Assembly (NCBI GenBank): GCA_964467785.1
Contig: CAYXVB010000002.1
Coordinates: 1 to 50,990 of the forward strand
Source: CAYXVB01 sp964467785
GTDB taxonomy: Bacteria > Bdellovibrionota > UBA1018
Length of the DNA: 50,990 nt
Direction: 5' to 3'
Position 1 is the stretch's first letter. Every line of letters begins with the position of its first letter. Below the pieces are notes generated by a model. The model saw nothing but the letters and a program-made list of their open reading frames with translations, had not been told where the DNA came from and did no database searches. Shown piece by piece: positions 8,386-15,930 of the stretch. A program made the position numbers and the translations under genes.

Positions 8386-10722
8386 ATGAAGCAAAGATCC
8401 ATGATCTTTCATTGGACAGTCCGTATGCTCCCGTTGGCGCTTGCCGCGCTCACCGTCGGCTGCTCTGTCCGGATCACTTCGATGGATCTCCCCCCCGAAG
8501 TGCTCGCCAAACTCGATAGTTCCGGCAATCTTCCGATCTCCGTCGAAAGCCCTACCCCAACCACGAGCCCGTCGCCGACACCCAGCCCGACGCCCTCTCC
8601 CTCGCCTGAGCCTTCTCCGAGCCCGTCGCCATCTCCCAGTCCGGTGCCACCGGCCAATCACGCCCCCACCGTGTCAGCGGCGACCCCTTACTTTGTGCTG
8701 AATTCTTCTACCATCACAGTGACGATGAATGATGGCGCCGGCCCCGCATTCACCGCTAGCGACATCGACGCGGGCGACACGCTGACTCTCTCCTCCGTAA
8801 CCGGAGCCCAGTATGGCACCGTGAGCCGCACTGCCACGAGCTTCACTTACACTCCGAACGCCGGGGGCCGAGGCCGGGAAACGCTGACCCTGACCGTGAC
8901 TGACAGCCAAGGCGCCCAAGGCACCGGCACGATCCAGATCAACGTGATGACCGCCAAGACTTGGACCGGCGCCACGAGCAATACCTGGGACAGCACGACC
9001 GGCGCCAACTGGTGCGGCACCGTCAAGGCGGACTTTACCGGCTGCAATGGCGGCAGCGTGCCCGGGGCGTCGGATGTCGCGGTGATCGACGACACCTGCT
9101 CAGGCGCCAATTGCAGCCCGACCACGAACTACAACGTCAGCCTCACCAGCCTCGCGATCGCTGGCTCGACGCTCACGATGGGCGCGACACGAACCCTCAC
9201 CCTGACCGGGACCTTGACCCAGTCCGCGGGCACCTTCAATGGCGCCGACGGCGCGATCTTGGTGAATGGAGCGGTGACGATCTCGGGCGGCACCTTCAAG
9301 TCCACCTCCGGCACGCTCACTGTCCGAGACGCCTGGACGATCTCGGGCTCGCCGTCCTTTGACCACAATAACGGCACCCTGCAATTCCAGGCTTCTTGGG
9401 CGCAAAGCCGCACCATCACGCCCAGCACGGTCAGCTACAAGAACGTGAACTTCGTCGGCGCCGAGCAAACCTTCACAGTCTCGGGCACGATGGCGGTGGC
9501 GGGAAATTTCGCGATCAGCTCCAGCTGGGCCGGAATCGGACTCGACACCGGTACGATCAATGTGAGCGGAAATATCGCCAACTCCGGCTCCTACGGCGTC
9601 GGCGGAAACGGCACGATCGTCGCGGCCGGCAGCGGCACCATCAGCGGGGTCTCTTCCTCCAGCTTCCCGAATATCACCATCAACACGAGCGGCACCTATT
9701 CGCTCGCCGGAACGGTGAAGATCAACGGAAACTACACCTATACCGCTGGCACGCTTAACACCGCGGGCGCTTCCATCATCTTCGGCGCCCCCTGGGCGAG
9801 CACACGCACCATCACTCCCGGCAATCTCACTTACTCCAACGTCACCTTTGCGGGCAGCGCATCCACCTATAACCTGGGCGGCGCGACCTTGAACGTCCAG
9901 GATCTCACGTTGGCGGACGCCGGCGGCTCTTCCATCGGCTCGCTCAACAACGGAACGGTCAAGGTTTACGGCAACCTTACAGCGTCCGGAATCGGCCTGA
10001 TTGGAAGCGCGTCGATAGAAATGGTCGGGACCGGCACGATTACCGGCTCGAGCGGCGCTCCACTAGGCAAACTGGTGATCAATACGAGTGACACGATCTC
10101 GCTCAGCGGCACCATTGTGATCAACGGCAGCTATACCTGGCAGGCGGGTGCGATCAATGCCGGCACTTCGACCCTCAAGTTCGCCACCACTACGGGGTCC
10201 TCACAGAGCTTGACGCTCGGTCCGGCCAGCTACGCCACCATTGATTTCTCAGGGTACATCGCCACCCAGAATCTCGGGGGCGCAACAGTCAATGTCCAGA
10301 ACCTGATCCTGAGCGATGTCAACAGCAGCGGCTCGGGCGCAGTCAATAACGGAACGATCTTGGTTTCGGGCAACCTGACCGCCTCGTCCTACGGCAAAGC
10401 CGGGACTGTCGCGATCCAACTGACAGGTGGGTCGGCCGCCTCCATCAACCAGGCGTCGGCAAACAGCTGGATCCCGGCCTCTCTTTCGATCAACAAGACC
10501 GCGGGGACGATGGTATCGCTAAGTTCCGCCGTGACCCTCAATCGCGCGGGGCAGACGCTCAACCTGACCTCGGGAGGTCTCGACCTGGCCGGCAATGCCT
10601 TGAGTATCACGGGCACGCTCTCGCTGAACGGCAATACGCTGACCAAGACCGGCGGCACATTAACGGTCAACGGTACCGCACAGGGCACGGGCTCGCTCTT
10701 TGGCGGCACGGTCGATCCGTGA
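8386..10722 (+). CDS. surface lipoprotein with Ig-like domain and beta-helix repeats
   Basis: The N-terminus has a signal peptide ending in a lipobox (LTVGCS), so Cys+1 should be lipidated. This is why the ATG at 8386 is preferred over the longer frame from 8239. Next come a Ser/Thr/Pro stalk and a cadherin/Ig-like domain (NHAPTVSAATPYF to IQINVMT). A Trp/Asn-containing segment (TWTGATSNTWDSTTGANW) follows, like the start of autotransporter-type beta-helices. Then come three imperfect repeats of about 132 residues rich in Gly, Ser, Thr and Asn. The protein stops without an autotransporter barrel or sorting signal, so lipid anchoring would be its only attachment. An adhesin or structural surface role is inferred. 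Its stop abuts the pilT stop (TGATCA). Confidence 0.8.
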   Translation: MKQRSMIFHWTVRMLPLALAALTVGCSVRITSMDLPPEVLAKLDSSGNLPISVESPTPTTSPSPTPSPTPSPSPEPSPSPSPSPSPVPPANHAPTVSAATPYFVLNSSTITVTMNDGAGPAFTASDIDAGDTLTLSSVTGAQYGTVSRTATSFTYTPNAGGRGRETLTLTVTDSQGAQGTGTIQINVMTAKTWTGATSNTWDSTTGANWCGTVKADFTGCNGGSVPGASDVAVIDDTCSGANCSPTTNYNVSLTSLAIAGSTLTMGATRTLTLTGTLTQSAGTFNGADGAILVNGAVTISGGTFKSTSGTLTVRDAWTISGSPSFDHNNGTLQFQASWAQSRTITPSTVSYKNVNFVGAEQTFTVSGTMAVAGNFAISSSWAGIGLDTGTINVSGNIANSGSYGVGGNGTIVAAGSGTISGVSSSSFPNITINTSGTYSLAGTVKINGNYTYTAGTLNTAGASIIFGAPWASTRTITPGNLTYSNVTFAGSASTYNLGGATLNVQDLTLADAGGSSIGSLNNGTVKVYGNLTASGIGLIGSASIEMVGTGTITGSSGAPLGKLVINTSDTISLSGTIVINGSYTWQAGAINAGTSTLKFATTTGSSQSLTLGPASYATIDFSGYIATQNLGGATVNVQNLILSDVNSSGSGAVNNGTILVSGNLTASSYGKAGTVAIQLTGGSAASINQASANSWIPASLSINKTAGTMVSLSSAVTLNRAGQTLNLTSGGLDLAGNALSITGTLSLNGNTLTKTGGTLTVNGTAQGTGSLFGGTVDP
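8551..8652 (+). repeat. Pro-Ser/Thr-Pro coding microrepeat (stalk)
   Basis: This is a low-complexity stretch in the lipoprotein gene in which nearly every second codon is proline (PTP, SPS, SPEPSPSP patterns). It encodes an extended stalk of about 34 residues between the lipid anchor and the first folded domain. Such a tract is prone to length variation between strains. Confidence 0.85.
9385..10575 (+). repeat. three tandem ~396-base coding repeats
   Basis: Units begin near 9385, 9781 and 10180. Each opens with an aromatic or Ser-rich segment and a conserved phrase: RTITPSTVSYKNVNFVG, RTITPGNLTYSNVTFAG and, more diverged, SLTLGPASYATIDFSG. Each then continues with (N)LGGATxNVQ-like, GNLTAS and ITINTSGT-like blocks. 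The first two units are the most alike. Spacing of 396 and 399 bases keeps the frame, so the array can grow or shrink by recombination without a frameshift. Confidence 0.75.
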
Positions 10723-11928
10723 TCAGCCGACTTTTCGGGTGCCCGCGGGCGTGACTCCGGGAATGCCGGTCGGCCTTGCCGCGGCTCCCGGCTGGACTTG
10801 GCCCTGCGGGGGCAAGCCCACGGACTGGACTCCGACCGGAACCGGCTGGACTCCGGCGGCAGTGGCGTTCTTGGGCGCCCATTGGGCAAAGAGATTTTTG
10901 TCGTTGGCGAATTCCCAGGCGTCCTCGCCCTTGACCTCGCCAGCCTTGACCGCGTCGAGCAGAGTGCTGTCAAGGACCTGCATCCCCTCTTTCCGCGCCG
11001 TCTGCATGGTGCTTGGGATCTGAAAGGTCTTACCTTCGCGGATCAAGTTGGCCACGGCCGCGTTGTTGACCATGATCTCATGGAAGGCGATGCGGCGCTT
11101 GCGATCGGCGCTCGGGATCAGCTTTTGGTTGATCACGACCTTGAGCGTCTCGGAGAGGACGGTGCGGACCTGCGCCTGCTCCTCGGCCGGAAAGGTATTG
11201 ATGATGCGGTCGATCGTCTTGGACGCTGAATTGGTGTGCAGCGTGGAAAAGACGAGGTGCCCCGTCTCCGCGGCTTTGAGCGCGAGCGCGACGGTTTCCG
11301 CGTCACGCATCTCGCCGATCAGGATGACGTCAGGATCTTCGCGCAGGGCGGCCTTGAGGCCCGAGGAGAAGTCGGTGAAGTGCCCGCCCAGCGAGCGCTG
11401 ATTGACCATGCACATCTTGGATTCGTGCTGGAATTCGATCGGGTCCTCGAGAGTGAGGATATGGCCCGCGGTGGTCATATTGATGTGGTTGAGCATCGCC
11501 GCGAGCGTGGTCGACTTACCGGAGCCGGTCGGGCCGCAGACCAGCACGAGCCCGTTGGAATAGGAAGTCGCCGTCTCGCAGATCGGCGGGCACCTGAGCT
11601 CGGCCAACGTGGGCGGAGACTCCGCCAAGGCGCGCATGACGAGCGAGAGACCATGGCGTTGATTGAAGACGTTGGCGCGGAAGATCCCCACTCCCGGCGC
11701 GCGGAAGGCGAAGTCGATGCTCTTCTTTTCGAGAAGCTCCAACTTCTGGTCCTGAGTCATGACCTGATTGATCATGCTTTCGACATCCTGGGGCGAAAGC
11801 GGCGGCATCTCGATCTTGACCATGTCGCCGCGGACCCGGATCATGGGCACGGACTTGGCCGCGACATGAAGGTCGGAACCCTTTGCCTGCATCATCACCT
11901 GGAGGAACTGTACGATACTCGCACCCAT
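10723..11928 (-). CDS. pilT: PilT-family twitching motility ATPase
   Basis: This 401-aa hexameric AAA-type ATPase of the type IV pilus retraction family acts at the cytoplasmic base of the pilus. Walker A is GPTGSGKS (132-139), the Asp box HILTLEDPIEF (156-166), Walker B VILIGEMRD (201-209) and the His box TGHLVFSTLHT (222-232). The C-terminal VANLIREGK resembles the AIRNLIRE motif needed for retraction in PilT. The last ~50 residues are a Pro/Gly/Val/Gln-rich tail not found in the core family. It could be PilT or PilU. No other pilus genes lie in the window, so it is a stand-alone copy. It runs tail to tail into the lipoprotein gene with no spacer. Confidence 0.93.
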   Translation of the reverse strand: MGASIVQFLQVMMQAKGSDLHVAAKSVPMIRVRGDMVKIEMPPLSPQDVESMINQVMTQDQKLELLEKKSIDFAFRAPGVGIFRANVFNQRHGLSLVMRALAESPPTLAELRCPPICETATSYSNGLVLVCGPTGSGKSTTLAAMLNHINMTTAGHILTLEDPIEFQHESKMCMVNQRSLGGHFTDFSSGLKAALREDPDVILIGEMRDAETVALALKAAETGHLVFSTLHTNSASKTIDRIINTFPAEEQAQVRTVLSETLKVVINQKLIPSADRKRRIAFHEIMVNNAAVANLIREGKTFQIPSTMQTARKEGMQVLDSTLLDAVKAGEVKGEDAWEFANDKNLFAQWAPKNATAAGVQPVPVGVQSVGLPPQGQVQPGAAARPTGIPGVTPAGTRKVG

Positions 11929-11993
11929 GCTTGAGACTGATCGGCAAAGGTGCTGCGTAGTTTAAGGGAAATCTTTACCGGAGGCAGGCCCCG

Positions 11994-12782
11994 TTAACGC
12001 CTCATCACCACCGAGGGCGAGGCCTGATCCACCGGATAGAGGACGATTTCCTGGATATTGACGTGCGCCGGACGACTGACGCTCCAAAGCACGGCTTCGG
12101 CGATATCTTCGGGAGTCAGGGGTTGCATCCCCGCATAAACTGCCTTAGCGCGCCCGGCGTCTCCGAGCCGCACTTCGCTGAACTCCGTTTCGACCATACC
12201 CGGGGCGATCTCGGTCACCCGGATCGGCGTGCCATTGAGGTCCAGACGCAAAGACTCCGAGAGCGAGCGCACCGCCCATTTGGTGGCGGCGTAAATGTTG
12301 CCCCTCGGATAGTTCCAGCGTCCGGCGACCGAGCCCAGGTTGACGATGTGTCCGCGGCCCGCGGCGAGCAAATGGGGCAGCATCAAACGAGTCATGTAGA
12401 GTAGGCCTTTGACGTTGGTGTCGATCATCTCGTCCCAATCATCCAGGCTTCCCTGCTGGATCGAAACGAGGCCCCGTGCAAGCCCGGCGTTATTGACGAG
12501 TACGCCGATGCGCCCGGCAAGACCCCGCTGGGACTCAAACCAGGCTTCGACCTCTTCGCGCCGGCTGACATCCAGGGCAAACGCGTGGATCTCGACGCCA
12601 TGGGCGCTTCGCAGCTCGTCGGCCAGCGCGTCGATCCGCTCCTTTCGGCGGGCGGTCAGTACGACCCCGTACCCCGCGCCTGCAAACGCGCGGGCGCAGG
12701 CGGCCCCGATACCGGCGCTCGCGCCAGTGATCAGGACCAGGGGCAAGGAAACGGCAGGACGAGAAAAGTTGGTCTTGGCCAT
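11994..12782 (-). CDS. short-chain dehydrogenase, YdfG-like
   Basis: This classical SDR of 262 aa has an NAD(P)-binding GASAGIG (20-26), NNAG (97-100), and the catalytic residues N123, S151, Y164 and K168 (YAATK). The sequence after the catalytic Lys (RSLSESLRLDLNGTPIRVTEIAPGMVETEF) and the C-terminus (PEDIAEAVLWSVSRPAHVNIQEIVLYP) follow the YdfG subfamily, NADP-dependent 3-hydroxy acid (for example serine or 3-hydroxypropionate) dehydrogenases. Basic residues after the second strand (ARRKER) favour NADP. It lies alone, 41 bases downstream of the TruC-like gene on the same strand, so the two may be cotranscribed. Confidence 0.9.
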   Translation of the reverse strand: MAKTNFSRPAVSLPLVLITGASAGIGAACARAFAGAGYGVVLTARRKERIDALADELRSAHGVEIHAFALDVSRREEVEAWFESQRGLAGRIGVLVNNAGLARGLVSIQQGSLDDWDEMIDTNVKGLLYMTRLMLPHLLAAGRGHIVNLGSVAGRWNYPRGNIYAATKWAVRSLSESLRLDLNGTPIRVTEIAPGMVETEFSEVRLGDAGRAKAVYAGMQPLTPEDIAEAVLWSVSRPAHVNIQEIVLYPVDQASPSVVMRR

Positions 12783-12823
12783 GGCTCAGATGGATACCAT
12801 ATCGCGCAGTCCGAGGAGAACTG

Positions 12824-13552
12824 TCAGGTGGCAGCCCCGGGCAAAGAGCCGCCGCCGCCGCATACTCGCTCAAACTCCTCCTCCGGCTGCGCCTCGATTC
12901 GCATCCTCTCGCCCGTCGCCGGATGCGCGAACTCGATCGACTCGCCGAGGAGCATCAGACGATGCGCCCCAAAACGCTCGCGCAGCAATCGATTGTAGCG
13001 ACCGTCTCCATAGACCGTGTCCCCGAGGATCGGATGGGAGATCGAGCTCAGGTGCTTGCGCACTTGATGCCTCCGTCCCGTGTCCGTCGAGACCCGGACT
13101 AGCGCAATCCGGGAAGTCGCATAACGTCCGGTGGCGACTGGGATCTCGGCTTTGCAAAGGACCCGATAGTGACTCACGGCCGGGGCCAGATCCGCCTCGG
13201 AATCACATTGCTTGGACTGCAGGGAGGATCGCAACGCCTTATCCACCGTCCCCTGCTCCTCCGGCCAACCCCGTACCGCCGCGAGGTAAGTCTTGCGGAC
13301 CGCATGCTCACGGAACTGTCGCGCCAATCCGGAGGCGCTTTCGGAGCTCAAACCGAAAATAAGAACTCCCGAAGCCGAACGGTCCAGCCGATGGACCGGA
13401 TAAACCCATTGCCCGAGCTGGTCGCGCAGCTCGGTCATCGCCGAGCGGGTCTCGCCCGCCGCGATCCGCGATCGGTGAACGAGCAGGCCGCTCGGTTTAT
13501 GGATCGCGACCAGTTGCGAGTCCTCAAAAAGGATCGTGAGTTTCGTGCTCAT
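12824..13552 (-). CDS. truC: RluA-family pseudouridine synthase, TruC-like
   Basis: This 242-aa catalytic domain converts uridine to pseudouridine in RNA. The RluA-family motif with the catalytic Asp is YPVHRLDRSASGV (51-63, D57). Further family blocks are RKTYLAAVRGW, RVSTDTGRRHQVRKHL and HPILGDTVYGDGRYNR. There is no S4 domain, and the short length with that YGDGRYNR block fits TruC (pseudouridine 65 in tRNA) better than RluC/D. Substrate assignment is by resemblance only. It is divergent from the carbonic anhydrase gene, with 41 bases between the start codons. Confidence 0.87.
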   Translation of the reverse strand: MSTKLTILFEDSQLVAIHKPSGLLVHRSRIAAGETRSAMTELRDQLGQWVYPVHRLDRSASGVLIFGLSSESASGLARQFREHAVRKTYLAAVRGWPEEQGTVDKALRSSLQSKQCDSEADLAPAVSHYRVLCKAEIPVATGRYATSRIALVRVSTDTGRRHQVRKHLSSISHPILGDTVYGDGRYNRLLRERFGAHRLMLLGESIEFAHPATGERMRIEAQPEEEFERVCGGGGSLPGAAT

Positions 13553-13593
13553 TTGGTTGTCAATTTCTCACTCCGGATACCGAATCGTAAATC

Positions 13594-14319
13594 ATGCATA
13601 ACATCACAAACACCATCCGCACCACTTCCGCCGTCCTGTTTATCGCCCTCCTGTCCGCGACTCCAAGCGCGCTCGCCAAAGACACCCATTCGTCGCATCA
13701 CGCCGAAACTCATGGCGTGCCCGCGGCCGCTGCGCTCAAGATGCTTCAGGAAGGCAATCAGCGCTTCATCGAAGGCAAGGTCAAGCACCCCGATCAGGAG
13801 CTCCCGCGCCGCAAGGAATTGGCTTCCGGTCAGAAACCCGCGGCCATCATCCTCTCTTGCAGCGACTCCCGCGTGCCGCCGGAGCTCGTGTTTGACCAGG
13901 GGTTGGGCAATCTCTTCGTCATCCGCGTGGCGGGCAATATCGTCGACTCCGCCGGCATGGCCACCATCGAGTACGCGGTCGAGCACCTCGGCACCCGGCT
14001 GATTGTCGTCATGGGCCACGAATCCTGTGGCGCGGTCAAAGCCGCGCTCACGACTCCGCGCGGCCAGAGCGCTGGCTCGCCGGATCTCGACATCTTGGTC
14101 AGCACTATCCAGCCCGCCCTAGGCGAAAGCGACCCCGCGAGCACGACGCAAGACAAGACCATCCGTAAACCGGTCATTCGCAATGTTGACGCGGTCGCCG
14201 ACCACCTCCTTCTCCGCTCCAAGATCCTGCGCGAAGCCAACGAAAAGGGCTCGCTCAAGATCACGCGCGCCATCTACAGTCTTGGCACGGGCAAAGTTGA
14301 GTTCTGGGATCAGAAGTAA
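13594..14319 (+). CDS. exported beta-carbonic anhydrase
   Basis: This is a beta-class carbonic anhydrase (CO2 + H2O to bicarbonate + H+) of 241 aa. The zinc ligands and dyad are visible: C89, D91 and R93 in SCSDSRVPPE, and H142 and C145 in GHESCGAV. The N-terminus is a signal peptide (hydrophobic segment about residues 11-22, cleavage near SALA-KD), so the enzyme is periplasmic. A His-rich patch (HSSHHAETH, 32-40) follows the cleavage site and might bind metal. It could supply or remove CO2/bicarbonate in the envelope. A strong terminator follows 30 bases after the stop, so it is likely a single-gene transcript. Confidence 0.94.
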   Translation: MHNITNTIRTTSAVLFIALLSATPSALAKDTHSSHHAETHGVPAAAALKMLQEGNQRFIEGKVKHPDQELPRRKELASGQKPAAIILSCSDSRVPPELVFDQGLGNLFVIRVAGNIVDSAGMATIEYAVEHLGTRLIVVMGHESCGAVKAALTTPRGQSAGSPDLDILVSTIQPALGESDPASTTQDKTIRKPVIRNVDAVADHLLLRSKILREANEKGSLKITRAIYSLGTGKVEFWDQK

Positions 14320-14348
14320 CGCAAACGCAAAATGTCGCCGAAAAACCG

Positions 14349-14401
14349 GCCCGTCGCGCAGGCTGTCGTCCAGACGCACCTCCGCGGCGGGCATTTTTTT
14401 T
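14349..14401 (+). terminator. Rho-independent terminator of the carbonic anhydrase gene
   Basis: A 10-base-pair stem pairs GCCCGTCGCG (14349-14358) with CGCGGCGGGC (14383-14392). All pairs are Watson-Crick except one G-U. The loop is 24 bases, and an A and eight Ts (14394-14401) follow directly. It sits between the carbonic anhydrase stop and the next gene's start. Confidence 0.82.
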
Positions 14402-14471
14402 AGTCGCTGGATTGACACACCGGACGGCCTGCGAGACTCTCCCTCCCATCAACATCCCATGGGGGGGATAC

Positions 14472-15170
14472 ATGAAATCTCGCATGCACTTCGCTTCGGC
14501 GATTCTGTTCGTGGCTTCGCTTTTCTCGGCTTCCACTTCCTTCGGCTATGAATTCGATTCAAGCCTCGACAAGAAGATCGCCGCCCAGGTCAAGGCTGAC
14601 CTGGACTTCATGAACTCGCTCAGCGGCTCCAAAGTCACTCCGCTTCATCAGCAGATCTTTGGCTCGATGGACGGCAAGGGTTACAAGAACTGGTTCGAGT
14701 CGCGCGTTACTTTGATCGGCTTCAACGCCTGCGGGGGCGGAAACGCCGTCGCCTGCGTGATTCCGTGGCTTGGTTCCTCCAAGATCTGGGTTACCAACAA
14801 CTACATCAAGTTCAGTCATCCGCAGATCTCCCGCATGATGGTCGTCTACCACGAAGCCCGCCACACCGAAGTCAAGGCCGGCAACTGGAGCCACGCCACC
14901 TGCCCCGAGCCCTTCAAGAACGAAAAGGGCGAGGACATGAAGAGCATCTGGACCGGCGCTCCGCTCGCGGGCGAGCCCGCCTGTGACGAGACGCCGTTCG
15001 GCTCCTACGGTTCCTCCACCATCCTGCTCAAAAACGTCTCGAAGTTCTGCGAAAACTGCAGCGAGAAGGTCCGCATGGACGCCGGAATCTACTCCGACGA
15101 CCAGATGGGCCGCATCATCGACGCGGGCGCCAAGACTCAGATGCAGAAGGACTTCGCTTACGGCACCTAA
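14472..15170 (+). CDS. exported HExxH-containing protein
   Basis: This 232-aa protein has a signal peptide (SAILFVASLFSASTSFG, mature from about residue 26). It carries a zincin-type motif YHEARHTEV (H127, E128, H131) with another His at 141 in NWSHATCP, so metal binding and peptidase activity are possible. Six cysteines in the mature chain (87, 95, 144, 171, 193, 196, the last two as CENC) suggest disulphides outside the cytoplasm. The start at 14472 is preferred because it begins the signal peptide and is preceded by a run of seven Gs. No named family was recognised, and the third zinc ligand is not certain. A perfect terminator hairpin follows the stop. Confidence 0.8.
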   Translation: MKSRMHFASAILFVASLFSASTSFGYEFDSSLDKKIAAQVKADLDFMNSLSGSKVTPLHQQIFGSMDGKGYKNWFESRVTLIGFNACGGGNAVACVIPWLGSSKIWVTNNYIKFSHPQISRMMVVYHEARHTEVKAGNWSHATCPEPFKNEKGEDMKSIWTGAPLAGEPACDETPFGSYGSSTILLKNVSKFCENCSEKVRMDAGIYSDDQMGRIIDAGAKTQMQKDFAYGT

Positions 15171-15205
15171 ACAGCGTTCCTCAAAAAGAGTAGCGGTATC
15201 TCTCG

Positions 15206-15244
15206 CCGCCGCCGCAGGGATCTCCCTCGCGGCGGCGGTTTTCT
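15206..15244 (+). terminator. strong terminator-like hairpin after the HExxH gene
   Basis: CCGCCGCCGC (15206-15215) pairs perfectly over 10 bases with GCGGCGGCGG (15229-15238). The stem is extended inside by AGGG/CCCT around an ATCT loop, and TTTT (15239-15242) follows. It lies 36 bases after the HExxH gene's stop. The same DNA, read in the frame of the next gene, encodes an Ala-rich hydrophobic stretch, so it could be partly coding. Confidence 0.75.
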
Positions 15245-15261
15245 ATCATTGGAGCCGCTCG

Positions 15262-15909
15262 GTGCCCGACAGTCCGCTCGACTCTTCCGGAAGCGCCACG
15301 GTTCCGAACGTCATTTCCGGCCCGGCTTCCGGATCCGATTCCGACCCGTCGGCGCCGCCCAAGACCGGGCAGCCCGCCGCTCCGCTCGCGGAATCGAACT
15401 GGTCCGTCGAAACCCGAAAAAAATTGGCCGTACTGAACGAGATCCTCGCCAGCCGCGATGACAATGACCCGCGGATGGATCGAGATCTCAAGAACCTGAG
15501 CGTCGAAGCCAAGCAAGCGCTTCGCGAACGCTACCGCACTCTGACGCCCGAAGACCGGAACGGCCGCGGCACCGTCGTGTTCCTCATTGGTCGCGAGCTT
15601 CAAAGCGCCGAAGACGTCGCCTTCCTGGCCGACGTCCTCAGCGAGGCCCCGTGCCTGAGCCTCGCCGACTGCTCTCGGGACACCTCCGTCTCGCGCGGCG
15701 CCGACATTCACCAGGACGAGGGGATCGGCGTGACTCTCAGTTACCCGCAGATTGTCTCCCTGGTATCGATCGAGCGCTTCCTCGAGAAAAGCGGAGGTCA
15801 GATTCCGCCCGCCCTCCGCGACAGCATCGCGCGCGCGGTCCGTAGCGCCGAGAGCTCACCGGTTCCTGCGGTCGCGCAACGAGCCCATCGCCTCGCATCC
15901 AAGCTCTGA
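15262..15909 (+). CDS. Ser/Pro-rich protein of unknown function
   Basis: The start is uncertain. The first conventional start downstream of the HExxH gene is GTG 15262, with GGAG 7 bases before it, giving 215 aa. In-frame codons immediately upstream encode KQRSSKR and then VAVSLAAAAGISLAAAVF, which looks like an N-terminal anchor. However, that stretch has no ATG, GTG or TTG back to 14983 and overlaps the terminator hairpin. After a Ser/Pro/Gly-rich segment the protein has a helical domain (WSVETRKKLAVLNEILASRDD, LSVEAKQALRERY), a cysteine pair (APCLSLADCSRD) and a C-terminal helical region. No family was recognised. It is convergent with the PP2C gene, 21 bases away. Confidence 0.65.
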   Translation: MPDSPLDSSGSATVPNVISGPASGSDSDPSAPPKTGQPAAPLAESNWSVETRKKLAVLNEILASRDDNDPRMDRDLKNLSVEAKQALRERYRTLTPEDRNGRGTVVFLIGRELQSAEDVAFLADVLSEAPCLSLADCSRDTSVSRGADIHQDEGIGVTLSYPQIVSLVSIERFLEKSGGQIPPALRDSIARAVRSAESSPVPAVAQRAHRLASKL

Positions 15910-15930
15910 TTTCCCGTTCCTATTCCAAGC

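Noticed and set aside
14983..15261. GTG start at 14983 for the Ser/Pro-rich gene
   Set aside because: It would overlap the HExxH gene by 188 bases, and the added residues are Arg/Ser/Thr/Pro shadow sequence, apart from the anchor-like part discussed in the findings.
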